Shown here piece by piece: positions 33,707-45,094 of a stretch of 64,000 nt of DNA; within the stretch, counting starts at the first letter, position 1; each line of letters opens with the position of its first letter. A program made the position numbers and the translations under genes. The stretch covers positions 44,176,307-44,240,306 of the forward strand of contig JAWZYU010000020.1 in NCBI GenBank assembly GCA_038380435.1, read 5' to 3'. The notes below the pieces were generated by a model. That model was given only the letters and a program-made list of their open reading frames with translations, was not told the DNA's origin and did no database searches. The stretch comes from Ryuthela nishihirai (lineage: Eukaryota > Arthropoda > Arachnida > Araneae > Heptathelidae).

Positions 33707-34520
33707 CCCTCTGACTGCTCAATTTGAAGACCGAAATCGCTTCAAAAATTGTGTATTTTTTTTTGTGCATATTTAAAATCTATATATATTGGATAATTGA
33801 AATATGCATTTTTTTCTTTCTAGAAAAGATTTTTTATATAGATTTTTATCATGAGAAACTAAGCTGTCAGAAAAAACAATTTCAGATGTTATCACACAAA
33901 AAAATTTTTTTTTAATAAATTTCAATTGAATTGCAGTTAATTTCTATTTATTACATAATATAAAAAAGTAAAATGTATAAAACTTAAGAAAATATAATGC
34001 ACTGAGAAAAAAATACCTTAGAAATGTAGTTTAGTATGATAGAGTTCGAAACAGGGTTCAAGGCAAAGTCCAACTTCACAGTCTTTGCACCAGATTCGTG
34101 TTTCTTTGCGAATTTTTTTTCCATTTGCATCTTTTCTTGAACAGCAAACAGCACACTGTCTTCGAGGCTCTCTTTTTATGGGGTTAGGCGGTATGTGCCT
34201 TGCAAAATGACGAGCTGTCAATCTCAAAGGGTTCGGAGTAGAACTTGGTCTTCCAGGCGGCAACATAGTGAAGTTAGAGCGGTAAATACCAAGTACCTTC
34301 AAATGCCGCAATTTAGTGGATGACTAACGACATCTGTTGGTCAAAACCTAAATTAAACGTCTAACACTATATGTAATTTATTTCACTGGTTAAACGGTGA
34401 AAAGGCGGGATGCGCTCCTCAATAAAAGAAGAAAAACACCTGCCCGCGAAAATCGCGGGATGAGCAAATTTTGCTACAATTGAGTTGCCCGTGGAAATCG
34501 CGGGATGAGCAGTCAGAGGG
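33707..34520 (-). mobile_element. Non-autonomous piggyBac-type element inserted in the LINE
   Basis: Flanked by TTAA on both sides (33703-33706 and 34521-34524) with inverted termini ccctctgactgctca and tgagcagtcagaggg. Its removal together with one TTAA leaves the LINE frame in phase. The right end carries two subterminal palindromes, cccgcgaaaatcgcggg (34443-34459) and the near copy cccgtggaaatcgcggg (34488-34504). Inside is only the end of a transposase, on the minus strand. Length 814 bp. Confidence 0.93.
34018..34311 (-). pseudogene. C-terminal cysteine-rich domain of a piggyBac-type transposase
   Basis: 97-codon frame with RRQCAVCCSRKDANGKK, IRKETRIWCKDCEVGLC and PCFELYHT. This is the Cys-rich zinc-binding tail of piggyBac transposases, which recognises subterminal DNA. 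The DDE catalytic core is absent, so the element cannot move by itself. Confidence 0.88.
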
Positions 34521-34524
34521 TTAA

Positions 34525-37153
34525 TGAAAGGTTTCTTACAGCAAAATTTCAGACAAGCATTAAAGACTTGAATGTTATCTGCTGTTATGCCCCCACTGAG
34601 GATTCTGATGAGGATGAGAAGGATAGGTTTTACAGACAACTTCAGGATATTTTGAATTCTGTCAAGAAAGGAGATATTACCCTTGTTCTTGGTGACTTCA
34701 ATGCCAAAGTTGGTACCGACTCTGACCTTTGGGGAGGAGTAATAGGCCCTTTTGGTATTGGTAGCTGCAATGGCAATGGGCAACGTCTCCTACAGGTAAG
34801 TAAACTAAATGGTTTCAGAATAACTAACACATATTACAAACACCGCGACATACATAAACACACATGGGTTTCACCTGATGGGCTGCATAAGAATATGATT
34901 GATTATATATTAATTAACAGCAAATGGGCTAGTTCTGTTAGAAATACCAGGGCATATAGGGGAGCTGAAACTGGATCTGACCATTACCTTGTTAAAAGTG
35001 TGTTGCAACTTAAACTTAAAAAGTGTTGTGCTAGGGTTAAAAAATTTACCTTTAATACTGAAGCTCTGAAAGACCCAGTTATAGCTAAAGCTTACCATGA
35101 TAGGTTACTTAGTCATTATGACAGTCATGGTTTGCTTAATACTGAAGTTGAGGAAGAATGGGGCCATTTTAAACAGGCTTTTTTGGAAACTAACAGTACT
35201 CTTTTAGGGAAAAAGGATCAGAGGAGGCAGAATTATTTAAGTGATAAGGCACTTGAGCTTATTTCAGAAAGAAAGAACTGCAGGAATGTCCTTAATCAGT
35301 ACCCTACTAGTCCTAATAGAAAGCATTACAAAGAACTTAATAAATGTGTGAAGGGTCAGTTAGCTACTGATAAGAATCTTTGGCTTGATGGCCTTGCTGA
35401 CAAAGCTGAGGAAGCAGTTAAACAGCACAATAGCAGAGAGCTGTACCAGATAGTTAATGTTTTGTGTGGTAGAAAACTAACAGGTATACAGGGATTGAAG
35501 GATAAACAAGGCAAGGTTATAGAAGGTGAGGATTCTGTCATGGCTAGGTGGGCTGAGCATTTCAGTGATGTTCTAAACAATGTGGTTAGTTCTACTCCCA
35601 TTGTTTGGAATGATGATAGATGCATTGTTGGCTTTAATGTTGGCCCTATAACACAATCTGAAGTTAGTTTGGCTATTTCTAAACTTAAACTTCATAAATC
35701 CCCAGGGGTTGATGAAATTACTACGGAAATGCCTAGAGCTGGGAATGTTTCAGTTACCATTTGGATGACTGAAATTTTGAATAACTTTTATGATAAAGGC
35801 ATGGTTCCTAAAGATTTTACCAGAGCTATTATTATCCCTATTTTCAAAAAAGGTGATCGCAGTTCTTGTGATAACTATAGGGGTATCAGCCTACTCTCCG
35901 TTCCAGGTAAAGTTCTTTCCATGATTGTGCTTAATAGAATTAAGAATCTGGTTGACAGGCAATTGCATGATGAGCAATGTGGATTCAGAAGTGGTAGGGG
36001 ATGTGTAGATCAGATATTTTCACTTAGGCAGATTCTTGAGAAATGTTTAGAGTTTCAGAAACCTTTAGTTGCTAGCTTTGTTGATTTCAAAAAGGCTTTC
36101 GACTCTGTTGATCGTCATAATTTGTGGTTGATTGTGAGATCATATGGTATACCAGACAAGTTAGCTAACATAATGAAAGCTCTCTATAATAACACTGAGT
36201 CATGTGTGAGAGTTGGTAAGTCTTGTAACAATTGGTTTAGCATTACTTCTGGTGTTCGACAAGGGTGCATTTTGTCTCCTTTTCTCTTTAGTTTGGTTGT
36301 TGATTATGTTATGTGAAATTCACTTCAAGGGAAAGATTTTGGCCTTAAATGGGCTGGAGATACGAAAATTTCTGATTTAGATTATGCTGATGATTTAGCC
36401 CTTTTGGCAAATGATGTTGATGAGATGAACTCTTTCATTCGAACTGTTGATAAGACTGGTAGTACAGTAGGTTTGGTTATAAACAGAGAGAAAACTAAAG
36501 TGATGAAAATTGGTCTGGCAGGTTGTGATTCAGTTAATCTGAATGGTTGCAGTCTTGAGCAGGTGTCACAGTTTAATTACCTTGGGAGCTGCGTAACTGA
36601 TACTGGTGATGTGCGGCATGAGATTAACAGACGAATAGGTATTGCTGCCAGGACTTTTAAGAATCTATGGAGATTGTGGAGAAATAGGCGTATACACCTT
36701 AAGACTAAAATTAGACTGTATAATAGTTTGGTTCTTTCTAGGGTTAGTTATGGTAGTGAAACTTGGACGCTGTGTAAACAAGATAACAGGAAACTAGATG
36801 CTTTTGATTCTAGATGCTTACGCAGTATCTTGGGTATTAGGTGGTTTAACTTTGTAACTAATGATGAGGTTAGGCAAAGGAGTCTGCAACCTCCTTTAAG
36901 CAGCATATTGTGCAGAGAGAGACTCCGCTGGTTTGGCCATGTTGCCCGTATGGATAGTGTTAGATTGGCGAATAAGGTTATGAACAGTGTGCCTAGAGGC
37001 CTCAGAAGGAGGGGGAGACCTAGGATGCGGTGGGCAGACAATGTCAAACAGGACCTTGTTAGAATTGGTGTACAGTGGCCGGATGCAGCAGATGTAGCTC
37101 AGGACAGATATGCTTGGAGAATTAAACTGCGCTGTCTGGTTGGACCTCCGTAG
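34525..37153 (+). pseudogene. LINE ORF, endonuclease C-terminal part, reverse transcriptase and C-terminal domain (one stop)
   Basis: Continues the endonuclease (NVICCYAPT, GDFNAKVG, SDHYLV), then a linker, then the RT domain (about 35700-36410) with YADD, then the INREKTKVMKIG thumb region and the C-terminal domain. One TGA at 36314-36316 follows VVDYVM. The frame is the same before and after (36404-37153), so this is a point change, not a frameshift. Copy 1 has CGA at this codon. Confidence 0.9.
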
Positions 37154-37446
37154 CCCATGGCTGCTTGAGGATGATGATGATGATGATGAAAATTCTTTAA
37201 AAATTATAAAATATTGTAATAAATAATTTAACAGCACAAGTGACTAATAGAACTTCCTACTCTTAAATGCATACTTGCAAACTATGGGCATAAATAAAAC
37301 CAATATTATAGCACTTAAAAGTTATTTTTTCACCACAGAATGTTAGTTGAATAGCAGACTCCAAGAAAGATCATGTTAACATTAATAAAAGTCACTTTAT
37401 TAGTTGCATCAGTATTTTGAAATGCAGAATTTTTTTGTAATTAAAA

Positions 37447-37562
37447 AAATACCCCCTCAAGCAGCTGCTTGCCACAGAGGTCTGACCAGGAGCCTGCCAG
37501 TTTATATGCCACAGTAGGAGATCTGAGAGGATGGCAGGACCTCAGCAGAAAAACGACACACA
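37447..37562 (-). repeat. tRNA-derived SINE family B, 5'-truncated copy
   Basis: Matches 55181-55290 closely, including ctcaagcagctgcttgccac, agatctgagaggatggcagg and ctcagcagaaaaacgacaca. It lacks the tRNA-like head. The T/A tail is on the left, so minus strand. Confidence 0.8.
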
Positions 37563-37564
37563 AG

Positions 37565-38685
37565 GCTGAGTCAAAATATCTAGACAACTCAAACTCGTTA
37601 CTGTCTTGTGATGTAAAAGTCTGCATAAAGTTCAATATTATAGGAGTCGGGTTCAACTTGTTGAATGCACACTTCACAAAGACAATGCACCTGACAGAGT
37701 ATCTAGGGATACAACATGGAATTAAAACAGTTACACATGACATGACAACAGATGCTCTTCATCTATTAGCATTTGTCATAGTTAAATCTCCAGACTCCTT
37801 TGTAAAATGCTCTAGTCAGTGGTGTAGATCTGGCTCTTACGAACTTTATTCAACTATTCTGAAATATTTTTTTAACTATTTTGAACTTTATTCAAACACA
37901 CCACCCACCAGCAAGAAGTGTGTCAGCAACTGGACATATCTCAATCACATTTAAGCAGCCTTCAGTGCACTTTAGCTTGCCATTCCACGTATGTATTTTT
38001 CATTTGTCTAAACGAAATGACTTATGACTCATAAAAAAAATAACAGAAATAGAGAAGTTGGTGCTGATGTTGTATACATTACTACCAGTCCATAAATTAA
38101 GCACAAATGTTGTAGACTCTAAATTCAGTAATCTGAGATGTCTAGTTGAATCCTGTAGTCCTTTATTGATGTACTGCAGTTCTTTCACAAATTGCTGATA
38201 CTTCTCGATGTCCAATTGCTGTTGTTGTAGTTGTAAACACATCTTTCTGTTGAAATCTGCAACTTTTTAAGATAAAAGTTCGATTATAAAGTTTGCTGTA
38301 TGTTAGCAGCTTAATTCCATTAATATGGATGTATTTCTGCTTTAGTTGTTCCATTAATTAAAGAAGCAGATAATCCTCAAAGAAACAGGCTATTTGTGCA
38401 GAAACTGGTACATGAATCTTATTTGCACTTTCCTCGGTACTTAAACACTAAGCTTTAAAAGATGATGTTTAAAACCTTCAACAGCATAATTAATTACCTT
38501 CATAGCTAAAATATATGGCCATAAGACCTGCTTCTATAACACAGTTGACTGTTCAGGCCAGGCAGTAACCACCGTTAGGTGGACCACCCATCTGGCAGCC
38601 GCCTAACAGTGGGAAATAAAATTTCTACACTTTATAATATATATTTTTAATTGTTTGAAAGAAATAAAAAAACAAATATTTTCAC
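37565..38685. other. Intron 6 sequence, nothing recognised
   Basis: Open frames at 37469-37954 (+) and 38000-38354 (-) have no recognised homologue. The minus-strand frame has a Gln-rich, possibly helical stretch (LQLQQQQLDIEKYQQFVKEL) that might be an old element fragment, but I cannot support a gene. Confidence 0.3.
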
Positions 38686-38689
38686 TTTG

Positions 38690-39200
38690 TCATCTGCTTA
38701 TTTATTCATCTGCAAACATTCAACTTTTTTGTTTTAAAAGACAGAAAATTATCTTTGCAACTTAGTTGTTAATAAGATATTACAATTCTCATTTTTAGGA
38801 TTTCCAATAGTTTTTTAATTTACAACACTACGGGGTGATAATTTTGGAAAATGTCAAAATTTTAAATGGATATCACACATAGTTGATTTGTTATAGAAAC
38901 TTGATATTTAGTTGGTGATATTAAGCATGATTGTAAAGGAGTTTACATGACAGCATGACTAGTACTCTCCCCCAGGATGTGTGTGTGTGGGGGGGGGGGG
39001 GGGGAGGTGCTCAACTTTTTTGCTTTAGAGATAAATTAAAATTGCTTCTTAGTTGGATGGATTATAACAAAATATTAATATTTTCATTTTCTGAATCTTC
39101 CGTTAGTTTTAAGTTTTAGAAGTTGTTAAAGTTGAGAAATGACAAAACATTTTCTCTTTGAAAATTAACTTTCCATATTTATTGGAGGAATTTGGGCTTT
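38690..39200. repeat. Dispersed units of the ~290-bp repeat with a 16-base G run
   Basis: Two degenerate units related to 7240-8165: ctgcaaacattcaacttttt, attttctgaatcttcc and the aatatttacaattctcattt-type blocks. Sixteen consecutive G lie at 38989-39004 between the units, at the place where the intron 1 units also carry G-rich stretches. Confidence 0.6.
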
Positions 39201-39204
39201 CTAA

Positions 39205-40117
39205 TTTGCTTGTTATTCACTAACTCTAGAAGATGAAAAAATGTAATTGAATATTAACAAGTAACAAGTATGGTTGTTTTTTATTTGTTTTGATTTTGGA
39301 TTTTCTCTACAAATTGCACAATTAAAGAAGAAATGTAGATTAACAAAATCTATATTTTAAAATAATGCAAATATATATATATGGGCATCCAGAATTTCAA
39401 CATTAACTGGTGATATTTTCAGTGGAAATTCAGAAATTTGCAAGTATGAAAAATCACCTTTTCCTACTATTGAAGTTTAGGCCACCAGTGAGGCATGAAT
39501 ATGGTATTTTATTGTAACACACCACATACATTAATACTTGAGCTAAGCTGAAAGTGCTTAACTCTTGCTTAGGTAAGATTAAAAGTTGGTAGATTAATGA
39601 CATTGTACCTATCATCACTTTACATTAAATAAATTGACAGAGGAACATCTCTACATTGACCAGTAGTCATTGTATATCTGTAATATCAATGGAGTTTATA
39701 ATTTCATCTAACATTAGGACAAACTCATGAAAGTACAATTGATATATTTGGTAACCAACAATCAAAAACTAGCAGATGTTGAAAAAAATCTTGTTATCAC
39801 CTAAACATGAATGGAATCTCTAGTGAAATGCCAGTTACCTACTACTAGTTAGGTAAAATGGTAGTACCTTATACTCAAAAATTTAAACTATGTGTTCTAT
39901 AAAAGAATGAATATTAGTGTCCATTTTTTTTTCTATTTCTAAGAAATAGTATCTAAAAAATTCATGTATTGGTGTGAAATAGTTATTTGCAACTAATTCT
40001 TAAACATTCTAAGATAATTTTATTGATGAGTTCTGAAATGCTAAAGCACTGAACATAATGCATGTAAATAATCATTTGGTGTTATGTTGTTAAAGCAGCT
40101 TCTTTTAAATCTCTCAG
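39205..40117. other. 3' part of intron 6
   Basis: AT-rich. Part of 39480-39600 resembles the flank of the tRNA-Met-like repeat of intron 2 (gagctaagctgaaagtgctt and ttgcttaggtaag), too diverged to call. Confidence 0.3.
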
Positions 40118-40207
40118 GTATGGGATCTCAGCACTCAACACACATGGTCTAGCATAGCATGTAAGGTAACAATGGTTGGCCATACAGATACAGTTCGTTG
40201 TCTACAA
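40118..40207 (+). CDS. F-box/WD40 protein, exon 7 (end of blade 2, first half of blade 3)
   Basis: Residues 440-469, between acceptor aaatctctcag and donor gtaagt, phase 0. It opens VWDLSTQHTW (end of blade 2) and goes on to MVGHTDTVRCLQ (blade 3). The stretch between the two, SSIACKVT, makes the loop longer than in neighbouring blades. Confidence 0.9.
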
Positions 40208-40409
40208 GTAAGTTATCAATTGCTTTTTGTTGATAAGCATTAAGCATCTGCACTATCCTTCAATATGTGTCAATACACTTTAATGTTATGTGATTGAAAG
40301 GATGCATTCAAAACTCCCTAACTTTGAAAATAAGCTTTTTATGGAAAATGTGTTGGAAATAAAAATTTACCATGGAAAATAATTACAACAAGTAATTCTG
40401 TTGTAACAA

Positions 40410-40690
40410 AAAATTTACTAAAATTAATGACATTTTAAAAGTTTCTGTGATGATTTGTTCAGTTTCTATCAATTTTGACAAAATATGTAGGACAAGCTTA
40501 ACACATTGAGGATGATTAAACTCATTATTCTGTAATTACTAAAATAAATGACATTTCAGAAGTTTGTATGATGATTCAATTTCTGTAAATTTTGACAAAA
40601 AGAAAGTGTTGGATGTGCTTAATACACTGTTGATAATGATACACTGTTTGATGTATGAGGAATAAACTCACCATTCTATAATTGGCAGGT
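40410..40690. repeat. Tandem duplication of ~130 bp
   Basis: Two units share taaaattaatgacattt, gatgatt...ttcagtttct, aattttgacaaaa, gcttaayacayt and aaactcaycattct, in the same order. Confidence 0.55.
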
Positions 40691-41355
40691 TTGCTGCCAA
40701 GACCAAAAATTTGTCTTCATAAATAATGGAAAAACTGCCAGTTGAATCTAAAATTTCTAATTTTGTCAGCTTTCACCTATCTTCAAAGTGTTAACAGTAG
40801 TATCTTCTACTATATGTTCCACCTTCAATGACTTTAAATATTAAATGAACATTGTCAAAAATGGAGATTTAGAGAGATCTTAGTGAGCTCTTCCTTTTGC
40901 TGCCTGTGTTATTTTTCCCTAAAACAAAACTTATTTTCAAAGTTAAGGAGTTTTGAATGTGGCTTTCCATTTACCTAATATAGAAATGTCTCAGTTTTGT
41001 TGGAAAGTAGTGTATTTTAATTACGACTATATTAATTTTATATTTTTTCAGAACAAATGTAATATTTGTACTCAACATTTTATGCATTTTTGTTAGAACA
41101 TGAATTTCAAAAACTGTTAGAAAATTACAATGAAATCTGGGACTGAACTTCCAAAAACATTTCTCTGTAATATATATGTATATAATTTAAAATTCAAAAT
41201 AATATGTTCAAAACAATATATCATTTTCCAAACTACTCATTAAGTTCAATGAATCATAGCAAAGGGTAAATTATGTTGTAGATATGCAGAAATAATATTT
41301 ATTCAGTATTGATCTGTAACAGTTGCTGATTTAATTATTTAGAAGTCTTAAAGTT
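40691..41355. other. Intron 7 sequence, nothing recognised
   Basis: AT-rich. No feature supported. Confidence 0.3.
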
Positions 41356-41361
41356 ATTTGC

Positions 41362-42535
41362 ACGATTGTGCTTAATACAATTAACAATCTGGTTGATAGA
41401 TAACTGTGTGATGAGCAGGTGGATTCAGAAGTGGTAAAAGATGTGTAGATCAGATTTTTTCTGTGGTTACTAGCTTTGTACATTTCAAAAAGGCTTTTGA
41501 CTCTGTTGATCATCATAATTTGTGATTGATTGTGAGATTGTATGGCATACCTGACAAGTTTGTTAACATAGAAAAAGCTCTGAGTAATGTGTGAGAGTTG
41601 GTAAAATTTGTAGCAGTTGGTTTAACATTGTTTCTGGTGTTCGACAAGTGTGCATTTTGCTCTCTTTAGTTTGGTTATTGATTATGTTATGTGAAATTCA
41701 CTGCAAGGGAAAAATCTTGGGCTTAAATGGTCTAGAGATCTGAAAAATTCTAATTCAGAATATGCTGATGATTTGGCCCTTTTGGAAAATGATGTTGATG
41801 AAATGAACTCTTTAATTAGAGCTGTTGATGAGACTGGTAGTAGAGTAGGTTTAGTGATAAACAGAGAGAAAACTAAAGTGATTAAAATTGGTCAGTCAGG
41901 CTGTGGTTCATTTAATCTAAATGGTTGCACTCTTGAGCAGGTGTCTCGGTATCTTGGGACCTATGTAACAGATACTGGTGACATACAGCATGAGATTAAC
42001 TGATGAATAGGGATTGCTGATGGGACTTTTAAGAATCTATGGAGAATGTGAAGAAAGGCATATACACCTAAAGACTAAAATTTGAGTGTATAATAGTTTG
42101 ATTCTTTCTAGAGTTAGTTATGGCAGTAAACTTGAACCCTTTGTAAGCAAGATAACAGGAAACTTATTGCATAAGCATCTATAATCAAAAGCATATCTGG
42201 CTCAGCTTTGTAAGTAATGATGAGGTTAGGCAAAGGCATCAAAAACCTCCTCTGACTTGCATAGTGTGCAGAGAGAGAGATTCCGTTGGTTTGGCCATGT
42301 TGCTGGTATGCATAACTATAGATTGGCAGATATTATTATGAATAATGTGCCTAAAGACCTCAGAAAGAGTGGGAAACCTAGGATGTGGTGGGCAGACAGC
42401 TTCAAACAGGAGCTTGTTAGAATTGGTCTAAAGTGATGAGATGCAGATGTAGCTCAGAGTAGATGTATTTCAAGAATTAAATTGCATAATCTGATTGGGC
42501 TTCCATAGCACATGGCTGCTTGAGGATGATGAAGA
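41362..42535 (+). mobile_element. RTE-like LINE, 5'-truncated and decayed copy 5
   Basis: Starts at the RT region (attgtgcttaatacaattaa) and runs to the (GAT)n-like tail. It has several deletions and stops. An open part at 41773-42003 reads MNSLIRAVDETGSRVGLVIN then REKTKVIKIG. The codon homologous to the CGA of copy 1 is TGA (about 41690). More diverged than copies 1, 3 and 4, so older. Confidence 0.85.
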
Positions 42536-42682
42536 TAGTATTTCAGACCTCTTAGAGTTCAAAGGTCACTCTAAATGTAATTCCCCACAATTTGTTTTTA
42601 TACATCAATGTTTATTTCACAGCACACTTAGTTATGCAGAATGTAGAATATATTCTTCCAATTTATTATTATAAATAAGCCC

Positions 42683-43066
42683 ATCAAGTAAATAAATCAG
42701 CACTTTAGCATCGATTTAAATTTTAGAGGAAAAATTGTCTTGAGTTGGGTGGGATACAAACCCACGGCCTCCTGATAACATGTCAGGTGCTCTTGCACCT
42801 GTGGCTGCTTGTGGCTAACATTCTCAAGCGGCATGTAATGGCTAACATGCCGCTTGTGGCTAAATTGCCTGAATAGCGCCTATATGAAACATAAAAGGAA
42901 TGTTCATAGCACTAATTAGAGGAGATCTTGATCGTCGGCTGGTAGCTCAGTTGTCCAGAGCACCTGACATGTTATCAGAGGTCGTAGGTTCATATCCCAC
43001 CCGGCTCAAGATAATTTTTCGTCAAAAATTTAAATCAATGCTAAAGTGCTGATTTATTTACTTGAT
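42683..43066. mobile_element. Palindromic element with two tRNA-like arms, copy B
   Basis: Perfect outer termini caagtaaataaatcagcact (left, 42685) and its complement (right, to 43064). The right arm is complete, with gtagctcagttgtccagagc, cctgacatgttatcag and ttcatatcccacccggctc. The left arm keeps the B-box half but has lost the inner half of its tRNA-like unit. The spacer shares cgcttgtggcta and attgcctgaatagcgcctat with copy A and has gained a 12-bp perfect stem (42825-42836 with 42845-42856). A diverged direct repeat, ataaataagccca, flanks it (42671 and 43099). Confidence 0.85.
42935..43008 (+). tRNA. tRNA-like unit, right arm of palindrome B
   Basis: The acceptor pairs well (ggctgg with ccggct), the D stem gctc/gagc is intact, and the anticodon arm has lost one base (cctga-catgtta-tcag). 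The T arm is altered (gtagg/cccac). Ends shortly before a T5 run. Probably a pseudo-tRNA. Confidence 0.4.
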
Positions 43067-43129
43067 TGGAATACATTGAGCTTATTTCATTATTTATAAT
43101 AAATAAGCCCACCTCCCACAAGTGACATT

Positions 43130-44235
43130 GCTATAGCATTCATCAAAAGATGATGGCCCCCATTGATATCTATCAGAAGGAATATGCTGTAATTAAATTC
43201 TTTGTGGATGAGCAGTAGATTGTTAAAAACATTTGTAAGTGACTGCAGAAGGTGTATGGGGATCATGTGATTGATCACAGCACATTTGGTCACTGGGCCA
43301 GGTGGATATCTGCAGAAGTTGGACATACTGATCTTCACACTGTCCTCACAGTGGCAGACCACACTTAGCATAGACAAATGGAAACATTGAGGAGGGTGAA
43401 CAGCATCGTTATAACAGACAGATGTGTAACTGTTAAAGAACTCACTTCACATTTGTGAAGTAAGTGTATGCGTAATATTGAACAAATTTGACTATTCTAA
43501 GGTCACTAGATGGGTATCCTGACTATTGACAGATGTCTAATAAGGAGCAATGCAAGACATTGTGTCAAGATTTTGGCATGATATGGTGATGATGGAGTGT
43601 AATTTTTGGCATACATCTTGACAGATGAAACATGGTGCACCACTTTGAGCAGTGTATGGAGTGACATCATGTGATTCTCCTTGGACAAACAAGTTCAATG
43701 TTACACCTGCAGGTAAGGTCATGGAAACCATTTTTGAGACATGGAGGGGATTATCATGGAAAGGTATCATGCTCAAAGGAACCACTGCCAACTCAGAGAC
43801 AGGTGTAAACAGTACAAAACCTTGATGCACATCTGTAATATGTGTAACCAACCACACAAGCACATTTATGTTTTTCACCTCATTACAATTCCTGACTCCA
43901 TATGCATCTGTGAACCATAGAAGTGTTCACCAAAATTGGGTGAACTATGTTGCCCTTCCCCCATATAGTCTGATTTGTAACCATCAGACTGCCATCTGTT
44001 TTAGTAAGTTCAAAGACTGCATATGTGGGACAAAATTTAAAGATGATGCATTCCTTCTGATGGCTGTGTAACAGTGATTGCAGAACACAAAACTAGAATT
44101 TTCCCACAAAATCATACAGGCTCTTGTTCTGATGTGGTGTAAAGTGGTAGTTTAGCATGAAGGAGATTATATGGAAAAACAGAATTTTGTTCCTAAAACA
44201 GGTAGGTTTACATCGTACTAAGAGTGCTGTTGAAT
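43130..44235 (+). mobile_element. Mariner-type transposase remnant
   Basis: Fragments in order: EYAVIKFFVDEQ and VYGDHVIDHSTFGHWARWIS (N-terminal helix-turn-helix), TVKELTSHL, then PAGKVMETIFETW and MLKGTTANSETG (middle), and near 43950 NYVALPPYSL followed by KFKDCICGTKFKDDA (third catalytic block and C-terminal region). Many stops. Ends approximate. Confidence 0.72.
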
Positions 44236-44239
44236 AAAT

Positions 44240-44955
44240 ATTGATCTGTAAAAACATTGTAGGACATAAGTTTTGGAGTGCTCCTCATAATTTTCTGAAC
44301 ACTATATCTCCATGCATAAATATCACAAAATTTATAATACTTTCTCTACCATTGGTGTTATATGTAGAGCATTCAAATATAAACAAGAATTTAGTTACCA
44401 TTCAAGCACAAATCAACTTGTATGAACAGGCATTCATTGGTAAGTAAAGACACATTCAAACTTGCAGCAAACAGCACTAACCGTGCCACCCTCCACATCA
44501 CCAGTCAATTGTAATCAAGATGTCAGACCTATAAGTACCCAGAAGTGTTGCGCAGTGCATAATTATCAAATTTCTCTAAAGAAAGTTATTATCCCTTTCA
44601 ATATCTTACCAGACTTTGAGCCCAATTTAGGGATGATTGTTTGTCACAGCCAAGTATGTACAGTTGGGTCAAATCATTTAGCGAAGGATGAGACCATGAC
44701 AAAAATAAACCTTATTTTCAGAGACCAAGAACATTTGTCACTCCCAACAATGATTTGATAATTGAAAGTTGTCAGAATTGAGAAATTTATCCTGGATAAT
44801 CATTGTTAACTATTTGTGAACTCTCTCACAGAAGACTGGAATTAGTGTAAGGGGTATTGAAGAAATTCTGTACAACCAGCTGAAATTCATTAAAGTGAGA
44901 GGCAAGAGATTCTGAGGCAAAGTTAAAGTCATTGCAGTTGTGCAAGATTGGATTG
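44240..44955. other. Intron 7 sequence, nothing recognised
   Basis: Open frames here have no recognisable product. Confidence 0.3.
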
Positions 44956-44965
44956 GCAAGGAACC

Positions 44966-45018
44966 AAAAATCTTTGGTGTGCAAAAAAGTGCTGCTCAGA
45001 GGTAAAGCAACCCAACAT
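44966..45018 (+). repeat. SINE family A, 3' end fragment
   Basis: Matches the shared 3' end (tggtgtgcaaaaaagtgctg, ctcagaggtaaagcaaccca). About 50 bp remain. Confidence 0.65.
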
Positions 45019-45094
45019 AAATGACAGCGCATTGTGAAGGTCATGAAACAGTATAAATAACACCCAATACTGAGAGCTCTGTTAATCAGTGCTA

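Larger units (their letters stand above)
32708..37190 (+). mobile_element. RTE-like LINE, near-full-length copy 4
   Basis: The longest copy. A GC-richer 5' UTR (about 32708-33248) precedes a single ORF of about 1,029 codons (33249-37153 once the 814-bp insertion plus one TTAA is discounted). Endonuclease motifs: GTWNVRTL (33466), LGLQETRWTG, LVLGDFNAKVG, SDHYLV. RT motifs: FKKGDRSSCDNYRGISLL, DEQCGFRSGRG, SFVDFKKAFDSVDRHN, SGVRQGCILSPF, DLDYADDLALLA. The C-terminal part has LRWFGHVAR and GRPRMRWADNVKQDL, ending VGPP. The tail is (GAT)n. Two defects are visible: the piggyBac-type insertion and an in-frame TGA at 36314-36316. Its 5' boundary is approximate. Confidence 0.9.

Noticed and set aside
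37469..37954. 161-codon plus-strand open frame
   Set aside because: Its first third lies in SINE family B and the rest has no recognisable protein features.
38000..38354. Gln-rich minus-strand frame
   Set aside because: Possible old element fragment, but no motif or homologue supports a call.
39420..39660. Possible second copy of the tRNA-Met-like repeat
   Set aside because: Only short flanking motifs match; the tRNA-like part is not recognisable.
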